A DNA stretch of 64,000 nt from Ruminiclostridium sp. (GCA_017942025.1 JAGAVH010000069.1:1-64000); one strand, 5' to 3'. Shown: positions 43,000 to 51,299, numbered from the stretch's first letter. Notes: generated by a model from the sequence alone, not told the origin. Program-made: numbers and translations.

Positions 43000-45432
43000 T
43001 TAGCGGAAAATACCTTCAAATTCCTTTTCACATTCATTGTTATATGCTTCGTAATCAACGCCAAGAGGCTTTATTTCGCCGTTATACAGCATTTCAAGTC
43101 CCTTGTACACACCTTCGTCTGAATTTTCAACCAGAGTTCCACCATATTTTTGCATAAATAAACGTGGGCCTACAATATCGGTAGATACGATGGGTTTACC
43201 TAAGATATCCGCTTCTGCCAATACAAGACCAAATCCTTCGTAAAGAGAACTGAGAATAAAACCATCGCAGGCCTTGATAACGGGGAACGGATTAGAAACG
43301 CCCTGAAGAAGAATAATCTTATCCTCCAGCCCCATTTCCTTAACCTTTGCTTTTAATTCGTCGTAGCATTTGCCGAATGAATTTCCGCCCATTATTATGA
43401 GATAAGCGTCGCCACATTCCTTTAACAGCTTATCAAAAGCTTCTACAAGTCTGTCGTGTCCCTTTTCGGGAGAGAATCTGGCAACATTTATAAATTTCGG
43501 CACATCGGAATTGAATATTTCTTCAAAATCCTCTTTTTCTACAGAGCATTTTGTTGTCGCATCTAATGTAATCGGGAGCTCAGCTCTTTCAATCACCGAT
43601 TTGTAATCAATTGTATTGTGTGCTATGATTATATTTTCATCCTGTCCCGATAATTCCTGAGTGGGAGGGATAATATCCTCTGTTACGGCTACAACCTTGT
43701 CATAAACCTTGTACGCATATTCGAGAACATCTTTTCGCTGATTATTACGAGTCTTGATCTCATTGATCATATCATTGTGTACAAATATTGCTTTTTTCCC
43801 TTTAAAAGCGCTATACATTAAAATGATATCACTTTCATAACCGGAGAAATGAATAGCTGTATCTATACGGGCACTGCCGTACGCTCTTTTGAATTCCTGT
43901 TCTTCTCTCTTACCAAGCTTTTTCATATAAGTTTTTGCCGAGATTATTTTTTTAGTGAAAAGCTTGCGGGTAACCCTGTCTTTTATTGTAAGGTTTCTGT
44001 GACCGTATTCTGCAATTGCGAAAAAGCTTACATCGGGATTAAAAGTAGTAAGCTGATATGCGTAATTCTTGGCTTTTCCCTGACAGAAAGAAATGTAGTA
44101 ATTTCTTTTATCAGTATCAAGAGTGTTGAATAATGAGCGCAGTGATGTTGTTATACCGTTCTGAGCAAGATTTCCGCCGTAAACAAACACATTTTCCTTT
44201 CCGTTATCCGGAATTTTCTCTACCTCTAAGCCTGTATCCATTCCGAGTATAGCCATGTCACACAGCTGCTGAGAGGCGTTTATATTATCGTAATTACAAT
44301 ATGTGTTGATAAAGTCAGTATCATCGTAATTTTTTTCACTGCGAAGCTCATCGAGCAGAGTCTGAGCGTCAAACGCCTGCGGGAAAGGCAGATCGTCCAT
44401 ATTCAGATACATACCTCTTTTTTCAAGATAGTCCGCCTTATCATACGGGAATAAAACAATCTTGTTGCGTGTATTGGCATAATCAAAAAATACGCTTGAA
44501 TAATCCGTTATAAGCACATCGGTTATGTTCAGAAATTCGTAGGTCTCGTATTCGGCAGGGAATTTTTTTATATGCTTTAACGACTTGATCTGCACATCAT
44601 TTTTTGCGTGCATAGCCATAGGATGAATATTTATATATAAAACTTCATCATCAGTCAGCAGTCTGTCAAGCTCATAAAGGTAATACATAAGATATGTGTC
44701 ATTTTTGGAGTTTCCTATATCGTTTACAGTACCTCTCCAGGTTGGCATATATGCATATACACGCTTGTCGTTCAGTTCGAACTTTGTTCTGAGTGCTTCT
44801 CTTCCTTCTTTGTTGAAAAACAGTGAATTTCTCGGATAGCCGCAAAGTACGGTATGACCTTGAGAGATGTTTTCCAGCATATAATCTCTTACCATTACCT
44901 CTTTGGTAAAGACATTGGGGTATAACAGATAGTCAGCAGATACTAAGTTTTTCTGAACATTGCCAAAGAAAACATCATTATGAGAGCTTTTGCCCATATT
45001 TTTAAGTGGTGTTCCATGCCAGGTGTTTATATAAACCTGTCCCTCTTTTTTTATGAAATATCCCGGGAAGGTTGCGTCGTTTATAATATACTTGGCACTT
45101 GCAAGAAGTCTGACATACTGATCAGAATTGTAGATTACAAGTTCTGTATTCTTTATATCTCCGGATGCAATAATGGGGTTTATTGTCTTGACATATCTGC
45201 CCCAGGATGACAGATATATTTTATAGTTGCTGTACTTTTCATCGTTAGTAATATATTTTAAAATAGCATATATATTGCCGTCGATTTTTGTTCCGGTCTG
45301 AGATTCCAGAAGAATTACATTTTCCTCAATCGGAAGTGTTTCATAATACTTGATATAGTCACACCTTGCACGCCAGTAGGGATCTTTCATTTTCGTTCTG
45401 ACTTTTTTCAAGTAGGCAAAAGGATTTTTCAT
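43000..45432 (-). CDS. TagF-like glycerophosphotransferase fused to GT4 glycosyltransferase
   Basis: An 810-residue two-enzyme protein. Residues 1-400 match CDP-glycerol:polyglycerophosphate glycerophosphotransferases (TagB/TagF): YINTWHGTPLKNMG, MPTWRG, INIHPM, ITDYSSVFFDYA. Residues 420-810 form a GT4 (GT-B) glycosyltransferase: VARFSPEKGHDRLVEAF, IIMGG, LSSLYEGFGLVLAEA. It should polymerise glycerol phosphate and add a sugar to the same wall or lipid-linked polymer. It overlaps tagD by 4 bp, which makes its CDP-glycerol donor. No membrane helix is seen; attachment would be peripheral. Confidence 0.9.
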   Translation of the reverse strand: MKNPFAYLKKVRTKMKDPYWRARCDYIKYYETLPIEENVILLESQTGTKIDGNIYAILKYITNDEKYSNYKIYLSSWGRYVKTINPIIASGDIKNTELVIYNSDQYVRLLASAKYIINDATFPGYFIKKEGQVYINTWHGTPLKNMGKSSHNDVFFGNVQKNLVSADYLLYPNVFTKEVMVRDYMLENISQGHTVLCGYPRNSLFFNKEGREALRTKFELNDKRVYAYMPTWRGTVNDIGNSKNDTYLMYYLYELDRLLTDDEVLYINIHPMAMHAKNDVQIKSLKHIKKFPAEYETYEFLNITDVLITDYSSVFFDYANTRNKIVLFPYDKADYLEKRGMYLNMDDLPFPQAFDAQTLLDELRSEKNYDDTDFINTYCNYDNINASQQLCDMAILGMDTGLEVEKIPDNGKENVFVYGGNLAQNGITTSLRSLFNTLDTDKRNYYISFCQGKAKNYAYQLTTFNPDVSFFAIAEYGHRNLTIKDRVTRKLFTKKIISAKTYMKKLGKREEQEFKRAYGSARIDTAIHFSGYESDIILMYSAFKGKKAIFVHNDMINEIKTRNNQRKDVLEYAYKVYDKVVAVTEDIIPPTQELSGQDENIIIAHNTIDYKSVIERAELPITLDATTKCSVEKEDFEEIFNSDVPKFINVARFSPEKGHDRLVEAFDKLLKECGDAYLIIMGGNSFGKCYDELKAKVKEMGLEDKIILLQGVSNPFPVIKACDGFILSSLYEGFGLVLAEADILGKPIVSTDIVGPRLFMQKYGGTLVENSDEGVYKGLEMLYNGEIKPLGVDYEAYNNECEKEFEGIFR

Positions 45433-45818
45433 TTTCCAAGCTCCTTTTTGATCTGTGTTGTTGAAATTTCAGGGGTTCTGGAAAGATACACTACCTCGCA
45501 ATAATCTTTAAGAAAATCGAATTTTCCTTCCCAGTCATCTCCCATAACAAATATATCAGCCTTATAAAGCTGTACATCATCTATTTTCTGTTCCCAACAT
45601 GTTTCGGGAATAACAAGGTCAACATATCGGATTGCCTCCAGCAGTTGCTTACGCTTTTCATAACTGAAATAGCATTTTTTCTGTTTGCTGTTCCAGTTGA
45701 ATTCATCTGTAGAAAGCACTACAATAAGATAATCTCCGAGTTCTCTTGCTCTTTTTAAGAGATTTATATGGCCGTAATGTAACAGGTCATAGGTTCCGTA
45801 AGTGATAACTCTTTTCAT
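45429..45818 (-). CDS. tagD: Glycerol-3-phosphate cytidylyltransferase
   Basis: A 129-residue nucleotidyltransferase making CDP-glycerol from CTP and glycerol 3-phosphate. The signatures TYGTYDLLHYGHINLL (with the HxGH-type motif), RTPEISTTQIK and GDDWEGKFD are those of TagD/TarD, and the length is normal. It is first in a two-gene operon with the TagF/GT4 fusion behind a full-consensus promoter and a long leader. Confidence 0.95.
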   Translation of the reverse strand: MKRVITYGTYDLLHYGHINLLKRARELGDYLIVVLSTDEFNWNSKQKKCYFSYEKRKQLLEAIRYVDLVIPETCWEQKIDDVQLYKADIFVMGDDWEGKFDFLKDYCEVVYLSRTPEISTTQIKKELGK

Positions 45819-45973
45819 TTTTATAGCCTCTTTTCATTATATAAAATATATCTCTCTGCCGTTTTCGACGTGAGATATCCAAAAATCGCTGTTTTTCGAA
45901 ATATGTCGCTTGCTGTAAAAGCAAAAAACAATCTCCGCTGTGATGCAGAACGGAAAAACCGCATACAATATTT

Positions 45974-46002
45974 ATTATACACCATAAGCTTGCAAATGTC
46001 AA
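45974..46002 (-). promoter_or_regulatory. Consensus promoter of tagD operon
   Basis: Minus strand TTGACA (45997-46002), a 17-bp spacer and TATAAT (45974-45979), full consensus. It implies a leader of about 150 nt before tagD. The leader contains short inverted repeats but no riboswitch that I recognise. The gap 45819-46117 holds no gene. Confidence 0.88.
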
Positions 46003-46086
46003 CCTGAAGCGCAGGAATATAAGGCTTTTCGAGGAAAATAGCAGAAATATTTCTACATAAAAATAGCAGGTAAAAATGAAAAAACG

Positions 46087-46109
46087 CCCGACAGTAAATA
46101 ACCGTCGGG
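46087..46109 (-). terminator. Terminator after pyrB
   Basis: A stem CCCGAC-x-GT / AC-x-GTCGGG with one mismatch is followed on the minus strand by CG and six T. It ends the sugar transferase-pyrB unit just upstream of the tagD promoter. Confidence 0.75.
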
Positions 46110-46117
46110 AACTTTTC

Positions 46118-47194
46118 TTATTCCAGTAACAGCCTCTCGTCACAGAACTCGCATTCGAGAATATCTCCTGCCGCTTTAAAGGCGTGAGGAAGATAGGTTT
46201 CGGTCGCTGTGATGCACTTTTTGTTGTGACAGCATACATCCTTACTGGTATAGCCTGATGTAAGCGGCTGTTTTGAAAGATTATTTTCGAGAATGCTTAT
46301 GATAAGCGCCATTCTTGCATATACACCGTTTGACGCCTGCTTGAAGTACAGGGCTCTGGGATCGTCATCAACATCTATCGTAATTTCGTCAACTCTTGGC
46401 AACGGATGAAGAACAATCATATCCTCACGCGCCTTTTTCATTTTTGCAGTATCAAGAACGTAAATATTCTTCTGTCTGAGATATTCTTCTTCACTTGCGA
46501 AACGCTCTTTCTGTATTCTTGTCATATAGAGAACGTCAAGTGAGCCTATAGCCTCTTCTATGGTTGAAACCTCTGTGTATTCACAGCCTCTTGCTTTCAG
46601 GATATCCTTTATATAAGAAGGAAGCGCCAGTTCTTCTGAGCTTATCAGTACAAATTTATTGTTTTTATACTTTGAAAGTGCCTTGAGAAGCGAATGTACA
46701 GTTCTGCCGTATCTTAAATCACCGCAAAGACCAACCGTAAGATTATCAAGTCTACCCTTTTCACTCATAAGTGTTACAAGGTCGGTAAGAGTCTGGGTGG
46801 GGTGAAGATGTCCGCCGTCGCCTGCATTTATGACGGGACAATCAGCGGTAAGCGCCGCCGCCTTTACACTTCCTTCAAGCGGATGACGGATAACCATTAT
46901 ATCCGAATAAGAGCTTACTACCTTAGTGGTATCTTTGAGATTCTCTCCTTTTGCAACTGAAGAGGTTGATGGATTGTCGAATCCTATTATAGAACCGCCA
47001 AGTCGGAGCATAGCTGTCTGAAAGCTCATCTGTGTTCTTGTAGAGGGCTCGAAAAACAGCGTAGCCATTATCTTGCCCTTACATCTTTCGGAATATGCAG
47101 ACGGATTATTCTTTATGGTTGTACCCAGCTCAACAATTCTATTAAGCTCGGGAACGGTGTAATCATCAAGGTCTATAAGGTGACTGAAGCTCAT
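46118..47194 (-). CDS. pyrB: Aspartate carbamoyltransferase with PyrI-like zinc tail
   Basis: A 358-residue enzyme condensing carbamoyl phosphate with aspartate in pyrimidine synthesis. Catalytic-chain motifs are FFEPSTRTQMSF, GDGGHLHPTQTL and HPLPRVDEI. Beyond the usual end at about residue 310, a 42-residue tail carries C322-x4-C327-ITATE ... C348-x2-C351. This matches the zinc domain of the regulatory chain PyrI, without PyrI's nucleotide-binding domain. A fused catalytic/regulatory ATCase is known from Thermotoga maritima. The start overlaps the sugar transferase stop by 4 bp. No other pyrimidine gene is in the window. Confidence 0.92.
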   Translation of the reverse strand: MSFSHLIDLDDYTVPELNRIVELGTTIKNNPSAYSERCKGKIMATLFFEPSTRTQMSFQTAMLRLGGSIIGFDNPSTSSVAKGENLKDTTKVVSSYSDIMVIRHPLEGSVKAAALTADCPVINAGDGGHLHPTQTLTDLVTLMSEKGRLDNLTVGLCGDLRYGRTVHSLLKALSKYKNNKFVLISSEELALPSYIKDILKARGCEYTEVSTIEEAIGSLDVLYMTRIQKERFASEEEYLRQKNIYVLDTAKMKKAREDMIVLHPLPRVDEITIDVDDDPRALYFKQASNGVYARMALIISILENNLSKQPLTSGYTSKDVCCHNKKCITATETYLPHAFKAAGDILECEFCDERLLLE

Positions 47195-48600
47195 TTGATT
47201 TCTTCCTTTTCTTTTTCTGTTTCAGAGGTTTTTCCTTTTGATATCGGTGTGATGTAGCCTTCCTTTATACCCTCTGTACTTTCTTCTGACATAAAGATTA
47301 TCTTTACGGTTTTCAGTATCAGCAGTATATCCTTTGCAATGCTGTATCGCTCGATATACATAAGGTCAAGCTTTAATTTATCATAAGGCGTTGTATTGTA
47401 CTTGCCGACTACCTGTGCATTGCCGGTAAGTCCTGCCTTTACTTTCAGTCTGAAGCTGAACTCCGGCATCTGCTCCTCATACTGCTTTGATATTTCAGGT
47501 CGTTCAGGTCTGGGACCTACCACCGACATATCGCCTTTGAATATGTTGAAGAGCTGAGGTAATTCGTCAAAACGAATCTTTCTGATAATTTTTCCGACAG
47601 GTGTTACTCTGCTGTCATTACTGCTGGCAAGTCTTGCGACGCCATCACTCTCCGCATTTACCACCATACTTCTGAATTTAAGAAGCTTGAACACCTTTCC
47701 TCCGATGGTGAGTCTTTCCTGCTTATAAAGGACAGGACCCTTGTCACAGAGCTTTATTGCAATAGCGGTAGCAAGCATAAAGGGAGAAGCTATTATAATA
47801 CCTATTGACGATAAGACTATATCAAAGGCACGCTTTATAACTCTTTGCTCTATACCAAGGCCGTAGTTCTTTGAAAGTACGAGTGGGGTGTCGAAAAGCT
47901 CCATAACATCACCGCCGCGAACTATTATATCAGAGATTTTCGGTACGAGATATGTTCTTATAGAATGTCTGAAGCAGTATTTAAGAATATCGTTTCTTAT
48001 TTCGTTGGGGGTATCACAGATAGCAACGCCGTCAAATTCCTTTATTCTGCTTGTGATATAATCAAAGCCCTCATCCACACTTATCATTTCAACAATGTTG
48101 TATTTATCTTTTCTGCTGCCAAGCTTCGCCACAAGATTTTTTGCAGGCTCCAGAAGTCCGTAGATTACAACAAGATTCTTTGCAGGATAGAGATTTCTGA
48201 TTATATATCCGCTGATATTTGCCCAGATGATTATTACTAAAATCTGAAACAGCATGCCACACAGCAAGGGTATGGGACTAAGCATACGTCTTGCGATAAG
48301 ACATATCTGGAAATAGGTCACCGCATTTGTGCAGAAGGTTGCCAGCACCTGAGATACTATGATGTCACCCGTTTTGTGCGAGCCTATCTTCAATCCCTTG
48401 TAAATCTTGGAAAATACATAAAGTATTACAAGATAGAGACCGAACAACAGCCAGTTTCCCTTCTGGAAAAAGGCAAACTGCATACGGTCATTATAGAAAT
48501 TTATCCATATAAGACCAAAGGTCGATGTTTCCCATGTGAGCAGTACCAATGCATCTATAAAAAGAGCTATTCGTTTATACTTTTCTTTTATATGCTCCAA
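47191..48600 (-). CDS. Polyprenyl-phosphate sugar-1-phosphate transferase
   Basis: A 469-residue membrane enzyme of the bacterial sugar transferase family (WbaP/CpsE type) that starts a surface polysaccharide by loading a sugar phosphate onto undecaprenyl phosphate. Four or five N-terminal helices (about 10-140) are followed by a Rossmann-like region (CoA_binding_3 type), a further helix (about 258-280) and the catalytic part with KLLKFRSM, RKIRFDELPQLFN, VVGPRPERPE and KAGLTGNAQV. The start is TTG at 48600 with AAGGA upstream, supported by a promoter 38 bp away. It is coupled to pyrB by a 4-bp overlap. Confidence 0.9.
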   Translation of the reverse strand: MEHIKEKYKRIALFIDALVLLTWETSTFGLIWINFYNDRMQFAFFQKGNWLLFGLYLVILYVFSKIYKGLKIGSHKTGDIIVSQVLATFCTNAVTYFQICLIARRMLSPIPLLCGMLFQILVIIIWANISGYIIRNLYPAKNLVVIYGLLEPAKNLVAKLGSRKDKYNIVEMISVDEGFDYITSRIKEFDGVAICDTPNEIRNDILKYCFRHSIRTYLVPKISDIIVRGGDVMELFDTPLVLSKNYGLGIEQRVIKRAFDIVLSSIGIIIASPFMLATAIAIKLCDKGPVLYKQERLTIGGKVFKLLKFRSMVVNAESDGVARLASSNDSRVTPVGKIIRKIRFDELPQLFNIFKGDMSVVGPRPERPEISKQYEEQMPEFSFRLKVKAGLTGNAQVVGKYNTTPYDKLKLDLMYIERYSIAKDILLILKTVKIIFMSEESTEGIKEGYITPISKGKTSETEKEKEEIK

Positions 48601-48637
48601 AATTACACATCCTTAATTTATATTCATAGTCGATATT

Positions 48638-48666
48638 AGTATAGCATAAACCGACCCAATAATCAA
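48638..48666 (-). promoter_or_regulatory. Promoter of sugar transferase-pyrB unit
   Basis: Minus strand TTGATT (48661-48666), a 17-bp spacer and TATACT (48638-48643) with an extended TG. It leaves a short leader before the TTG start at 48600. Confidence 0.72.
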
Positions 48667-48710
48667 GTATCCGACAGCGTTTATCGTGAAATAAAAGTAA
48701 AAAACATCGG

Positions 48711-48738
48711 AATATTTCTTTCATAACCCACATAGGAT
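48711..48738 (+). promoter_or_regulatory. Sigma-E-like promoter of SpoIIM-like gene
   Basis: GGAATATT (ending at 48716), a 14-bp spacer and CATAGGAT (48731-48738), two mismatches from the CATACAAT -10 of the mother-cell factor sigma-E. The ATG is 23 bp downstream behind GGAGGG. No sigma-A promoter is evident here. Confidence 0.5.
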
Positions 48739-48761
48739 TTATCATACGGAGGGACAAGACT

Positions 48762-49493
48762 ATGGATTTTATAAATACCCTGGAAAAAGAAAGAAATCTT
48801 ATATATGAGCCTGACGCAGTTGAAAAAACAGAGGATGAGGATATAAGGATATATACTGAGCAACACGAAGTTATCCCCTTTGAGTTTTCTGCACCGCACA
48901 AAATAAAAATTAAAAGAAGTGACAGCAATATTGTCGGTGTTATACTTATAATCTTGTCGGTTATCGGATTTGTTATCGGTATTGCCCTTTGCGGCGACTT
49001 TTTTCTGCCTCTTGCTGAAAGTCAGCTTGACTACAGCCTGACTGCAAAAATAAAGGGCGGATTTTTTGCAAATGCTTCTTCATCGTTTATCACAATGGCT
49101 ATATGGATAATTTCTGCCTTTGCGCTCGGCTTCAGTAGCATATCCCAGCCTGCCGTATTTGTATTGCCTGCGATAAAATGCACAGGAACCGGGATAATGG
49201 TTTTCTCTCTGATAAATGCCTACGGAATCCTTAACGGTCTGCTTGCCTTTGCCGCCTTTATCCTGCCTTCCTTTGTCATAGGTACTTTGCTTATGCTTTA
49301 TATCTGTCGTTATGCTATAAAAACATCAAACCGCTTATTTATACTCATAACTGCAAAAAATACAGATACAAGACCCGAAATAATATACAGGGATTTTCTA
49401 GCCAAGGGCTGTATAGCTATTGCAGGTTGCTTCTTAGGTGGCATACTCGATGCGGTAATCAGCCTGATATGCAGTAACTTTTTTGTAATATAA
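48762..49493 (+). CDS. SpoIIM-like membrane protein
   Basis: A 243-residue protein with a 55-residue acidic N-terminus and about five hydrophobic helices. The block FITMAIWIISAFALGFSSIS ... GTGIMVFSLINAYGILNGLLAF and ILPSFVIG resembles stage II sporulation protein M, which with SpoIID and SpoIIP remodels septal peptidoglycan during engulfment. The assignment is by eye and moderate, but the sigma-E-like promoter ahead of it agrees. GGAGGG precedes the ATG. Confidence 0.6.
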   Translation: MDFINTLEKERNLIYEPDAVEKTEDEDIRIYTEQHEVIPFEFSAPHKIKIKRSDSNIVGVILIILSVIGFVIGIALCGDFFLPLAESQLDYSLTAKIKGGFFANASSSFITMAIWIISAFALGFSSISQPAVFVLPAIKCTGTGIMVFSLINAYGILNGLLAFAAFILPSFVIGTLLMLYICRYAIKTSNRLFILITAKNTDTRPEIIYRDFLAKGCIAIAGCFLGGILDAVISLICSNFFVI

Positions 49494-49531
49494 AAACATC
49501 CTCAAAAATGCCGGTCTTTACGGGGTAAATA

Positions 49532-50020
49532 TCATTCCTTCTTTTTACAGGTAAATCTGACAATAACAATGCTTATTACAAGAAGTAAAAGTAAAAGCAT
49601 GAATATATACATACTTAATACAGGGATGACAGTATTAAGCTGTCGTTGTCTTATTACAGCGTCTGACCATTCTCCGCTGAAGAAAAAAACAACATTGAAC
49701 TGAATTATATAAATTGATAATCTGATTTGTTGTCTTATTATCACATCACCTTTACTGCTTATTTTCAGTCCTGATTTTATCTTATTTGAAAAGAATCCGC
49801 AAATGCCGAAAAAAGCAAGTGCAAGAAGGGATATGATATACGGGTAAAAGGCAAGAAGCTTGCTTCGTCTGGCGTCAAAGTTCCCGTCCGAAGTAAAGTG
49901 TATTCCTATTTCATCGGGAAGTGTGTTCCATGCAACTAAAAGACGGATAAGACCGAGAACAAATACCGCCCATGCGAGAATATTAAGAATCAGGCATACG
50001 ATTTTTGTTATCTTTTCCAA
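49532..50020 (-). CDS. DUF1648-type membrane protein
   Basis: A 162-residue protein with four hydrophobic segments and the motif LPDEIGIHFTSDGNFDARRSK, which is the P-x3-I-x-HF-x2-DG pattern of DUF1648 domains found in SdpI-like immunity proteins and related membrane proteins. It is shorter than full SdpI. Function unknown. It starts 58 bp downstream of the binding-protein gene, beyond a strong terminator. Confidence 0.72.
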   Translation of the reverse strand: MEKITKIVCLILNILAWAVFVLGLIRLLVAWNTLPDEIGIHFTSDGNFDARRSKLLAFYPYIISLLALAFFGICGFFSNKIKSGLKISSKGDVIIRQQIRLSIYIIQFNVVFFFSGEWSDAVIRQRQLNTVIPVLSMYIFMLLLLLLVISIVIVRFTCKKKE

Positions 50021-50044
50021 AAAACCACATCCATTATTAAAAAT

Positions 50045-50070
50045 ATTATCCCCGTAAAAACGGGGATAAT
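50045..50070 (-). terminator. Terminator after amino-acid-binding protein gene
   Basis: A perfect 11-bp stem ATTATCCCCGT / ACGGGGATAAT with an AAAA loop is followed on the minus strand by A and five T. Confidence 0.88.
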
Positions 50071-50077
50071 TTCATTA

Positions 50078-50914
50078 TCAGTCAGCCTTTACTGTTGTGA
50101 TGTCAGAGCCGAACCACTTTGTAGAGATTTCAGCGAGCTTGCCATCCTTCTTCATTTCAACGAGTATCTTCTGTACTTCGTCACGGAGCTTCTGGTCATT
50201 CTTTCTGAAGCCGATAGCATATTCTTCCTCTTCAAGACCTTCAGGAAGTACCTTTAAAGCCTTGCCGGATGTCTTGATTTCGTAATCTGCTACAATCTTA
50301 TCAAGGAATACTGCATCGCAAAGTCCCATTTCGAGCTGCTGTAAAGCTTCTACGTTTGTAGCGATAGCAGAAACTGTGATAGTATCCTTGATTTCGCTCT
50401 TTTCTAAGATATCCTGAGCTGTAGAACCGTTCTGTACTGCAATTTTACCTGTCTTGAGATCGTCCATGCTCTGAACTAAGCTATCGCTCTTAACAACGAA
50501 TACCATTGCATTCTTCATATAAGGATCAGAAAGATTCATCTTTTCTGCTCTTTCAGGACTTACGCTCATACCGTTCCAGATGCAGTCGCACTTGCCAACT
50601 TCAAGGTCTGTTTCCTTGGTTTCCCAGTTGATAGGCTGCTTTACAAGCTCAACACCCATTCTCTTGCATACTTCATCAGCAACGTCGATATCAAAGCCTA
50701 CAATCTGGTCGTTTTCATCTGTGTAGCCCATAGGCTTGAAGGTTGCGTCAAGTCCTAAAATGAACTTGCCTGAATCCTTGATCTTCTGAAGTGAGTTATC
50801 CTCTGTAGTCTGTGATGTGCCTGATGTTGCAGGTGTAGAAGAACAGCCTGCAAAGCCGATAGTAGCTGTAAGTGCTAAAGCGGCTACCATTGATAATATT
50901 CCGAGTTTCTTCAT
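50078..50914 (-). CDS. Amino-acid ABC transporter binding lipoprotein
   Basis: A 278-residue periplasmic-binding-protein-like lipoprotein: a signal sequence with lipobox GFAGCSS, a Ser/Thr-rich linker and a type II binding fold of family 3 (GLDATFKPMGYTDENDQIVGFDIDVADEV, DCIWNGMSVSPERAE, GSTAQDILE). This family binds polar amino acids or cystine. No permease or ATPase gene lies beside it, so it is an orphan serving a transporter encoded elsewhere, or a sensor. It follows a geneless stretch holding two RNA-like hairpins. Confidence 0.9.
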   Translation of the reverse strand: MKKLGILSMVAALALTATIGFAGCSSTPATSGTSQTTEDNSLQKIKDSGKFILGLDATFKPMGYTDENDQIVGFDIDVADEVCKRMGVELVKQPINWETKETDLEVGKCDCIWNGMSVSPERAEKMNLSDPYMKNAMVFVVKSDSLVQSMDDLKTGKIAVQNGSTAQDILEKSEIKDTITVSAIATNVEALQQLEMGLCDAVFLDKIVADYEIKTSGKALKVLPEGLEEEEYAIGFRKNDQKLRDEVQKILVEMKKDGKLAEISTKWFGSDITTVKAD

Positions 50915-51089
50915 AATATTTTTCCTTTCTGTATTACAGATATTTATATTAGTTTACTATGGTATATTAACATAATTTTGCACTAAAGTAAAGGGGCTTG
51001 TGACAAATTCGGGAAAATAGCCAAAATAACAAATATTTTGAAAAACAAAGTAGATATAAACACTACCGAAAACAAGTCTTTACACATAT

Positions 51090-51098
51090 ATTATATCA
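51090..51098 (-). promoter_or_regulatory. Extended -10 candidate for binding-protein gene
   Basis: Minus strand TGATATAAT (TATAAT at 51090-51095), with no recognisable -35 at the right distance. It would give a leader of about 170 nt to the lipoprotein gene. Bases 50915-51089 hold no gene. Confidence 0.4.
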
Positions 51099-51102
51099 GA
51101 CA

Positions 51103-51164
51103 ACAGCGGACTGTACGGTGGCTTTGCCCGTGAATTGCCGTACAACAGGCTTTACGTCCGCTGT
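51103..51164. other. 62-nt two-step hairpin
   Basis: A 9-bp outer stem ACAGCGGAC / GTCCGCTGT encloses a 7-bp stem TGTACGG / CCGTACA, separated by an internal loop on one side. The outer stem repeats the CAGCGGAC word found in the closing stem of the neighbouring 51174-51299 element. It lacks an obvious T-run. It could be a further domain of the same RNA, a processing site or a DNA operator. Confidence 0.6.
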
Positions 51165-51170
51165 AGTTAT

Positions 51171-51299
51171 AAAAAAAGTCCGCTGAAGGCGGCGCCTTTC
51201 GGCAGTCCCTCCGCACAATAACCAAGTGATATCCGACACTTTGCTTGTGCGGCGGTTTAAAAAACTGCTTATGACGTCCTTGCTGAAGAGCGGACTTTT
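51171..51299 (-). ncRNA. Structured RNA downstream of comFC, raiA-like candidate
   Basis: On the minus strand an 11-bp closing stem (AAAAGTCCGCT / AGCGGACTTTT, 51289-51299 with 51174-51184) encloses nested helices: GCAGTT/GACTGC, an 8-bp stem CCGCACAA/TTGTGCGG with an inner AAGTG/CACTT hairpin, and a GCC-GAAA-GGC GNRA hairpin. The 3' arm runs into seven T, so the RNA also carries its own terminator. Its 5' arm overlaps the comFC stop codon. The raiA RNA class of clostridia is known beside comFC and raiA, and position and multi-helix form agree. I cannot verify the class, and no raiA gene follows here. Confidence 0.55.

Noticed and set aside
45787..46239. 150-residue minus-strand frame overlapping the tagD promoter and pyrB end
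   Set aside because: It reads through a terminator and a promoter, is out of frame with pyrB, and has no ribosome binding site or domain.
48575..48928. 117-residue minus-strand frame across the sugar transferase start
   Set aside because: It overlaps the promoter at 48638-48666 and the SpoIIM-like gene on the other strand, and has no supporting motif.
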